DNA from: Rivularia sp. MS3
GTDB lineage: Bacteria > Cyanobacteriota > Cyanobacteriia > Cyanobacteriales > Nostocaceae
Length of the DNA stretch: 64,000 nt
Direction of reading: 5' to 3'
NCBI GenBank assembly: GCA_019192545.1
Contig: JAHCMI010000005.1
Coordinates: forward strand, 1-64,000
A model generated the notes under the pieces. That model did no database searches and was not told the origin of the DNA. It saw only the letters and a list, made by a program, of their open reading frames with translations. Made by a program: the position numbers and the translations under genes. Position 1 is the stretch's first letter. The number at the start of each line of letters is the position of its first letter. Positions 57,930 through 64,000 of the stretch are shown here, one piece after another.

Positions 57930-57940
57930 CGGAGTAATCC
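57930..57940 (-). repeat. nifD element right direct repeat (att site)
   Basis: GGATTACTCCG within the codons for WDYSG on the minus strand. Exact partner of 26770-26780. Confidence 0.95.
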
Positions 57941-58812
57941 CAAGAGTGCATTTGTCTAAAGGGAAGACCCATTTTTTGGAAAACATACTTCTCTTTAATA
58001 CCAGCACCAACGATGTCGGGCTTAAGTCCTTTAACAAACTGCTCGAATTCGTAACCAGTTACGTCATCGTAAACGATGGTTCCGTTTTCAATGTAGTTTG
58101 TGGTGCGCTTGTAATCATCGTTATGAGCGAATTCATAACCAGTACTTACAAGTTCCATGCCCAAATCTTTGAATGCAGGTACTACGTGACGAGGACGTAA
58201 ACCACCAACCATTAATGCAACAGTCTTACCTTTCAAACGAGGACCGTATTTTTCAAGGATTGCGTCTGTAGCAGGTTGGTATTTAGCAATAACCTTCTCA
58301 GCGTTCTCTTGGATTTTCTCGTCAAACTTAGCGGCGATCGCTCTTAAAGATTCAGCAATCTTGGTAGGTCCGAAGAAGTTGTATTCCATCCAGGGAATAC
58401 CATAAGCTTCCTCCATATGACGAGAGATGTAGTTCATAGAACGGTAGCAATGAATCAAGTTCATTTTTACCTTGGGAGTCAACATCATCTCGTTCAAGGT
58501 ACCGTCACCGGACCACTGAGCGACTACGCGCAAGCCAATTTCTTCTAAGAGGATGCGGCTAGACCATGCATCACCACCGATGTTGTAGTCACCAATGATT
58601 GCTACATCATAAGGACCTGGTTCGTAATTTAAGGTATTTTCCTTAGCAGCTTTGTCAGCAGCAGGGAAAATCCAGTCACGAATAGCATCGTTAGCAATGT
58701 GGTGTCCTAAAGACTGAGACACACCACGGAAACCTTCACAACGAGCGGGGATAACTGGCTTACCAAGGTCTTTGGAAGCTTTTTTAGCAACCGCTTCGAT
58801 GTCGTCACCTAT
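57930..58812 (-). CDS. nifD: nifD segment 3 of 4 (central part)
   Basis: Encodes 294 residues and one extra base, from [20 protein letters not shown] to RQMHSWDYS. It holds the FeMo-cofactor ligand Cys ([11 protein letters not shown]) and His449 (MHSWDY, three codons before the element). It has no start of its own: an internal ATG at 58722 is not the gene's start. The frame continues upstream to the 14-bp repeat at 58813-58826. Without excision it runs on into the element and stops after [12 protein letters not shown]. Confidence 0.95.
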
Positions 58813-58826
58813 GAGACCGATGGGAC
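58813..58826. repeat. Left 14-bp direct repeat of the 1.94-kb element
   Basis: GAGACCGATGGGAC; flanks differ from the right copy (T/G here, A/A there). Confidence 0.93.
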
Positions 58827-58854
58827 GTTAAATAAAAGCTCATTATTCCTGTAA

Positions 58855-58905
58855 ATTGTTATATATAAACATTATGCTTTGAAAAACTTGTTTATATAGG
58901 ACAAT
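58855..58905. promoter_or_regulatory. Inverted repeat between element edge and recombinase start
   Basis: ATTGTTATATATAAACA (58855-58871) and TGTTTATATAGGACAAT (58889-58905) pair over 15 of 17 bp with a 17-nt spacer. Placement between att site and start codon suggests a recombinase arm site or operator. Confidence 0.55.
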
Positions 58906-58928
58906 TTTTTAGTCAAAAAGTAGTAAAA

Positions 58929-60338
58929 ATGGACGATATACAGGACAAGGTTTTTATTGACTTTGAGGTTCCAGCCACTTCTGATGGTTCCTATGAAGGC
59001 AGAAAAAAGATAATAGAAGCAACCGATAAGCATTTGAAGATGAAATTTGAGCAAGAATTAGCAGAGGTCAATCAGAGACTAAAGTTAAGCAAAACTAAAG
59101 TTAGGCTGTTTTGCATAGGTGGAAGTATTCAGCTTAGAGCAACTCTTCCATTAAAGCCAGGTGAGACTCATAAACAAGGAAGAGCCAAAAAACAATACTA
59201 TATATCTCTAGCAATTCCAGCTAATTTTGATGGGTTGAAAACTGCTGAAGAAGAAGGTTATGAGTTAGGAAAGCTAATTGCACGTAAAACTTTTACATGG
59301 ACAGATAAATACTTAGGAATTAGAGCAACTAAGGATAAATGTATTACTTTCAATGAATTTTATCACGAATTCGAGAAAAGATATTTTCAAACCAGAAAAA
59401 GAACGATTAGAAGTGAAAATAGTTTAAGAAGTTATAAAGAATGGTATCGTAGTTATTTTTTATGTGATTCAATAATTAATGAATCAAATATTAAACTAAA
59501 AGTTGAATCTACTAAAACTGCTCATGCAAGAAAAACTTCAATGCAGTTAGCAAAAGTAATTTGCAAAATGCTAAACCTTACAATTACTTTTGAAGATTTA
59601 AGAATTATTTATAAGCCTAAAGCAAGGTCAATTCCGGACGACCATACAATTATCCGGTCTATTGAACTTTTTGAAGAACGGTCAAAAAAAGCTAAATGTA
59701 CCTTAGAGGAGAGTAAAAATTCTTGGAAATTATATAAGTTAATTTATAGTTTATTAGCTATTTATGGACTACGACCAAGAGAAGTTTTAAATAATCCAGA
59801 TTTAGAATGGCTTATGTCTTCCGAAAATGAATACAATACCTTTAAAGTACATGAATCAAACAAAACTGGATACAGAGAAGTTTTTCCTTTTGTACCCGAA
59901 TGGATTGAACTATTTGATGTCAAGAATAAAGAAACTATTAAGCTATTAAAAAAACGAAGCCTTAGCTGGAAAACTTCTACAGAACTTAAAAATAGAATTA
60001 AAGGAATTTCTAATACCTTTAAAATTTGCAATATACCTTTTGTACCATATGATTTAAGACATGCCTGTGCAATTAGGGCACATTTACAAGGATTACCAAT
60101 TAAAGCCGCAGCAGACAATTTGGGACATGGAGTTAAGATACATACTAAAACTTATCAGCAATGGTTTGGATTAGAAAATCGTAGAAAAGCTTTTAGTCAA
60201 ACTTTTGCAGACCAGTATCAATTAGAGCGGCTTGAAAATGAAAATATTCAATTACACAAACGAGTCGATGAATTAGAAGTCGAAAATGCTCGATTAAAAC
60301 AAATGCTGAATTCTGACAATAAAGTATCTTGTAATTAG
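58929..60338 (+). CDS. XisA-like tyrosine recombinase of the 1.94-kb nifD element
   Basis: 469 residues, a sister of the proteins at 26951 and 61189. Tetrad: Arg282 in YGLRPRE, Tyr374-x-x-Arg377 in PYDLRH, LGHGV, nucleophile Tyr409 in TKTYQQW. The N-terminus has FEVPATSDGSYEG, shared with the 61189 protein but absent from the shorter one at 26951. The C-terminal 40 residues form a coiled coil (LENENIQLHKRVDELEVENA). Expected to excise its own element at the 14-bp repeats. Antisense to nifD. Confidence 0.92.
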   Translation: MDDIQDKVFIDFEVPATSDGSYEGRKKIIEATDKHLKMKFEQELAEVNQRLKLSKTKVRLFCIGGSIQLRATLPLKPGETHKQGRAKKQYYISLAIPANFDGLKTAEEEGYELGKLIARKTFTWTDKYLGIRATKDKCITFNEFYHEFEKRYFQTRKRTIRSENSLRSYKEWYRSYFLCDSIINESNIKLKVESTKTAHARKTSMQLAKVICKMLNLTITFEDLRIIYKPKARSIPDDHTIIRSIELFEERSKKAKCTLEESKNSWKLYKLIYSLLAIYGLRPREVLNNPDLEWLMSSENEYNTFKVHESNKTGYREVFPFVPEWIELFDVKNKETIKLLKKRSLSWKTSTELKNRIKGISNTFKICNIPFVPYDLRHACAIRAHLQGLPIKAAADNLGHGVKIHTKTYQQWFGLENRRKAFSQTFADQYQLERLENENIQLHKRVDELEVENARLKQMLNSDNKVSCN

Positions 60339-60748
60339 TATAGTGCTAAATGTAGATTAGAGGTTTAAGGTTTAAGGTTAACAGATTTTAGTCTTAATTA
60401 ATATCCTAACTTGAATAGAGTAGTCCTATACAATTTCATAATAATTCAAATCAATACAGCAAATTAACAGATAAATTTAAAATTTATGTTTTACAAATAG
60501 TATTTAAAATAACATTTGATTCGATTAAAGACTTCATAATAAACATTTTAAAATATAAAGCCTACATAATTTTTAGTTAATACAATAAGTAGTTAATAAT
60601 TAGTTAATCTATTTAATCTTTAAAATCCGACTTATGATTAGTTCTGAGTCTATCAAATATAATTTATTTAGTTAATTTTCAGTTAACAATCTAGATCGAA
60701 CAATTGAAAATTAATTTATATAAATGATTTGCAATTTTCTAGCCCAAA
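60339..60748. other. AT-rich end of the 1.94-kb element
   Basis: 410 bp with many AATTTATTTA-type runs and a GAGGTTTAAGGTTTAAGGTT repeat at 60360. No reading frame or clear signal. Confidence 0.5.
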
Positions 60749-60762
60749 GAGACCGATGGGAC
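60749..60762. repeat. Right 14-bp direct repeat of the 1.94-kb element
   Basis: GAGACCGATGGGAC, identical to 58813-58826. Confidence 0.93.
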
Positions 60763-60995
60763 ACTCAGATTGAACTGATACACCTCTGTTGAGAGGGAAT
60801 AGCTCTTCAATCTCGTTAATCATTTTGGCGAGCTTTTTATCTCCACCAAAAACGATGTCTCTTTCTTGGAAGTCAGAAGTAAAGTGCATTGTACCGAAGG
60901 TATCTACACCTGTGGTACCAATATAGTAGTTACGACGACCAGACCAAGACCAGTAACCACAACCAACAGGACCGTGGCTGATGTGGATCATGTCC
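60749..60995 (-). CDS. nifD: nifD segment 2 of 4
   Basis: 247 nt encoding 82 residues plus one base: [20 protein letters not shown] through VQSECPIGL. Contains the P-cluster Cys90 (GPVGCGYW) and Cys156 (SECPIG) by position in the joined protein. Bounded by the 1.73-kb element upstream and the 1.94-kb element downstream. The unjoined frame reads on for a few codons ([10 protein letters not shown]) and stops. Confidence 0.95.
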
Positions 60996-61002
60996 TTAAT
61001 CG
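60996..61002. repeat. Left short direct repeat of the 1.73-kb element
   Basis: TTAATCG; IK codons of nifD on the minus strand. Confidence 0.8.
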
Positions 61003-61188
61003 TGATATTCTCCCAGAGCCAAAGAATCCGGTTAATAGTATTTTTTCAATTGTTAATGATAAGAGAACCTAAATTTACCCTAAATAACGCTTTTTCAAAA
61101 GCTAATTAATAAATCAAATTACTAATTTCACTTTAGGTTGATAAATCCTGAATTTACCTTAAAATACGAGTAAAGAATAGTATGTTTA

Positions 61189-62613
61189 TTATGGTAGCGG
61201 CATTTCTGGTTGTGCGATCGCGTTGGCATAAGAGGATATCTGCTGTAATTTATCCAGTTGATGTTTGAGCCGTTGGTTTTCTGCCATTAACTTGATATTT
61301 TCAGCCTCTAATTGTTCTTTTGATTTTTTATTAATTGCAGATTTCATAACTTGCTTGCGATTTTCCAACGAGAACCACCGCTGATAAACTTTAGTATGCA
61401 TTTCTACAGAATGTCCTAAATTATCGGCAGATGCTTTAATTGGTAAACCTTGGATATGCGCTCTAATCGCGCAAGCATGTCTTAAATCGTAAGGTTCAAA
61501 GGGTAAGTCAAGAATGCGTCTAAACCAGCGAGCGTTAGTTTGAACTAGATGGGATAATTCTTGAAAACCAGTTATTCTTTGAATTTTTGCTTTTAATAAA
61601 TTAATAGCTTCTGGATTTTTTAATTCAAACAACTCTACCCATTCTGGTACAAAAGGTAAAACTTCTCTATAACCGGTTTTATTCGACTTATGAACTTTCC
61701 AGACATTATCAATATTTTCATCACTTATAAACCAATCTAAATCGGGTTGATTAAATACCTCACGCGGTCTTAAACCATAGGTAGCAATTAATCCAAATAC
61801 TAATCTATGCAGTTTCCAAGAATTTCTATAGTCTTTTCTAACTTTTGTATTTTGACCTTTTATCTGATATTTTTCAAAAGCTTCTATGATTTCGATATCG
61901 GAAGGTATATATCTATCATTAGGAACAATAGGTAATTTTAAGTCTTTGAAATTTACTTCAATACCGTGAATTTTTGAAAATACTCTGGCAATTCTAATTG
62001 CTTGGTCGCGGGAGGTTGGAGAAGTAATGTTTTTAATAATTTTAATGATATTATCGCTTGTAACTGGTAAATCTGATTCAAAATATTGTTGATACCGTTT
62101 ATATAAATGCCAAAAACTATGTTCGCTTTTCATCGTCCTTTTTCTAGTACTAAAATATTCTTTATCTAAAGTTTCTAATACCTGTTTAAAAGTCTTACGC
62201 TCGTTCTGATTCGCGTTTTGACCTAAATATTTATCATTCCACTCAAAACATTTTCTAGCAATCAGTTTACCTAATTCACAAGCTTCCTCTTCAGCAGTTT
62301 TTAAACCATTTAAATTTGCTGGAATACCTAAAGAAATAAAATATTGCTTTCTACTTCTCCCAGATTTATTTGTATCGCCAGGTTTCAAAGGAAGAGTCGC
62401 TCTTAACTGTAGAGTATTTCCTACTTTTTTAATACTTACCTTGCTTTTACTGGCTTTCAGCCTTGCGTTTATTTCTTTCAATTTTTCTTCTATCTTTTTA
62501 TCCATATATTCTTGCGTTGCTTTAACTTGATTTTGGGTACCCATATAGCTTCCGTCGGTACTTGCTGGAACTTCAAATTCATCAAACAAATCCTCTTGAT
62601 GCACTTGTTTCAT
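61189..62613 (-). CDS. XisA-like tyrosine recombinase of the 1.73-kb nifD element
   Basis: 474 residues. Tetrad Arg282 (YGLRPREV), Tyr375-x-x-Arg378 (PYDLRHAC), His401 (LGHSV), Tyr410 (TKVYQRW). N-terminal motif FEVPASTDGSYMG and the conserved AEEEACELGKLIARKCF; C-terminal coiled coil (AENIKLMAENQRLKHQLDKL). Closely related to the 58929 protein over its whole length, yet its element has different repeats, so specificity must lie in the variable middle (about 140-260). Codirectional with nifD. Confidence 0.92.
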   Translation of the reverse strand: MKQVHQEDLFDEFEVPASTDGSYMGTQNQVKATQEYMDKKIEEKLKEINARLKASKSKVSIKKVGNTLQLRATLPLKPGDTNKSGRSRKQYFISLGIPANLNGLKTAEEEACELGKLIARKCFEWNDKYLGQNANQNERKTFKQVLETLDKEYFSTRKRTMKSEHSFWHLYKRYQQYFESDLPVTSDNIIKIIKNITSPTSRDQAIRIARVFSKIHGIEVNFKDLKLPIVPNDRYIPSDIEIIEAFEKYQIKGQNTKVRKDYRNSWKLHRLVFGLIATYGLRPREVFNQPDLDWFISDENIDNVWKVHKSNKTGYREVLPFVPEWVELFELKNPEAINLLKAKIQRITGFQELSHLVQTNARWFRRILDLPFEPYDLRHACAIRAHIQGLPIKASADNLGHSVEMHTKVYQRWFSLENRKQVMKSAINKKSKEQLEAENIKLMAENQRLKHQLDKLQQISSYANAIAQPEMPLP

Positions 62614-62634
62614 CCTAAATATGCCTTAAAAAAT

Positions 62635-62686
62635 AACTGCTTATAGCAAACATTTAACTAAATCAAAATGTTCTCTATAAGCAGTT
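62635..62686. promoter_or_regulatory. Inverted repeat between recombinase start and element edge
   Basis: AACTGCTTATAG (62635-62646) and CTATAAGCAGTT (62675-62686) pair perfectly; AAACATT and AATGTT just inside extend it. Same placement as the repeats in the other two elements. Confidence 0.55.
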
Positions 62687-62729
62687 TAAAATATTTTGCA
62701 CTAATTTATTTTAACGATAAAACATATTT

Positions 62730-62736
62730 TTAATCG
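62730..62736. repeat. Right short direct repeat of the 1.73-kb element
   Basis: TTAATCG; partner of 60996-61002. Confidence 0.8.
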
Positions 62737-62962
62737 GACCCCAAACCACACCTTTAGAACCTGCATATGCACAACCACGTGCGGTCATAACACCAGGAAG
62801 AGACTTGACGTTAGATTTTACGCCGCAATCACTCTTACCTTCTTCGTGAACGTTGAGGTGCTTAGTACGTCTTTTCTTAGCTTTCTCAGGATAAGCGTCT
62901 AAAACTTCGTTAACAAGCTGTTGTCTTTCTTCGACGATGTTTTTCTTATCTGCGGGTGACAT
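62730..62962 (-). CDS. nifD: nifD segment 1 of 4 (5' end)
   Basis: NifD is the MoFe protein alpha subunit that binds FeMo-cofactor. This piece has the real start ([20 protein letters not shown]) and 77 residues plus two bases, to GVVWGPI. Contains the P-cluster ligand region KSDCGVKSN. Unexcised, the frame adds only KNMFYR and stops. It lies 143 bp behind nifH as in nifHDK. Confidence 0.95.
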
Positions 62963-63105
62963 ATTTCTCTGCCTTTTTTACTACTGGTAACTACTTGGGA
63001 TTTTAGGAATAGTAAGAGTTGATTGAAGCATTTGGGTAAAGGGTAAAGGGTAAAAGCTAGAATATACAGTTTTACCTTTACCTTTACTCAAGACATCATT
63101 TGCTA
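62963..63105 (-). other. nifH-nifD spacer
   Basis: 143 bp with a GGGTAAAGGGTAAAAG short tandem repeat (63033-63053). GCAGAG precedes nifD by 7 nt as a weak binding site. Confidence 0.6.

Positions 63106-64000
<895 letters not shown>

Larger units (their letters stand above)
26770..57940. mobile_element. 31.16-kb nifD element (XisA-type developmental excision element)
   Basis: Bounded by direct repeats GGATTACTCCG (minus-strand sense) at 26770-26780 and 57930-57940, identical to the 11-bp repeat of the Anabaena PCC 7120 nifD element. Recombination between them removes 31,160 bp and restores the [14 protein letters not shown] coding sequence. The recombinase gene lies 170 bp inside the left edge and reads inward. 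Cargo covers metabolism (PQQ, PQQ dehydrogenase, hydrolases, SOD), translation (EF-G2), a CRISPR array, regulators and many repeats. It is about three times the 11 kb of the Anabaena element. Confidence 0.93.
58813..60762. mobile_element. 1.94-kb recombinase-only element in nifD
   Basis: Flanked by perfect 14-bp direct repeats GAGACCGATGGGAC at 58813-58826 and 60749-60762, which read CPIGL codons on the minus strand. Removing 1,936 bp joins SECPIGL to IGDDIEAV in frame. The only gene is the recombinase. The recombinase start faces the left edge, 102 bp inside. Confidence 0.92.
60996..62736. mobile_element. 1.73-kb recombinase-only element in nifD
   Basis: Bounded by TTAATCG at 60996-61002 and 62730-62736, within a longer imperfect match (catRtYYttaatcg, 11 of 14 bases; 60989-61002 and 62723-62736). 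Removing 1,734 bp joins VVWGPIK to DMIHISHG with the frame kept. It encodes one recombinase, reading in the same direction as nifD, with its start 117 bp inside the right edge. The short repeat makes the exact crossover uncertain by a few bases. Confidence 0.85.

Noticed and set aside
57928-57945. nifD damage as simple pseudogenisation
   Set aside because: All four pieces keep frame, conserved ligands and a full stop; repeats and recombinases explain every break.
58722-60991. Treating the internal ATGs at 58722 and 60991 as starts of separate nifD-like genes
   Set aside because: NifD homology continues upstream of both to the direct repeats, so they are internal Met codons.

Overview
The window comes from a filamentous, heterocyst-forming cyanobacterium, probably Nostocales of the Rivularia/Calothrix type. 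The genus is only a guess. The evidence is an intact psbA, GCGATCGC (HIP1) sites, seven-base tandem repeats of the heterocystous type, CHAT/hemagglutinin/DUF928 clusters and a nif operon carrying developmentally excised elements. Everything here is read by eye; no database or alignment was run.

Layout. (1) 1-9.4 kb: psbA encoding the Glu130 (high-light) form of D1, then a nucleoside-type ABC importer (one ATPase, two permeases). Its ATPase gene is separated from the permeases by a putative defence cassette (AAA ATPase + DUF4276, then an STM4504/CBY_0614-type protein). (2) 9.4-25 kb: a surface/signalling cluster with a 1556-aa hemagglutinin-CHAT fusion, a CHASE2 adenylate cyclase, a second hemagglutinin-type protein, a DUF928 protein, an MBL hydrolase and a TPR-CHAT protease-like protein. 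(3) 25.1-63.6 kb: nifK, nifD and nifH on the minus strand, broken into pieces.

The central feature is the nif operon. nifD is in four pieces (62962-62730, 60995-60749, 58812-57930, 26769-26618) separated by three elements, each with its own XisA-like tyrosine recombinase: a 1.73-kb and a 1.94-kb element that encode only the recombinase, and a 31.16-kb element bounded by the classical 11-bp GGATTACTCCG repeat. Joining the pieces at the direct repeats gives exactly 1515 nt, an open 504-residue NifD, with all three joins in phase. nifH is also cut (only its 3' part is present, starting next to the Cys132 codon) and nifK lacks its last ~82 codons. One edge of each of two further interruptions is therefore visible, and their other edges lie outside the window.

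The 31-kb nifD element is a gene island: recombinase, a frameshifted REP-associated transposase with REP repeats, DUF2780, dienelactone hydrolase, PsiE, an exported Fe/Mn superoxide dismutase, a 13-repeat CRISPR array with no cas genes in view, a RibD-type reductase, a P-loop kinase, an XRE regulator, a second type of elongation factor G, a complete pqqABCDE operon with a PQQ-dependent sugar dehydrogenase, and a four-gene operon (acyl-CoA synthetase, Gfo/Idh/MocA oxidoreductase, aldonolactone-oxidase-like flavoprotein, glycosyltransferase-like protein). If the element is excised in heterocysts as in Anabaena, these functions are kept by vegetative cells and lost from the nitrogen-fixing cell. 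Several families of short palindromic and MITE-like repeats fill the intergenic regions.
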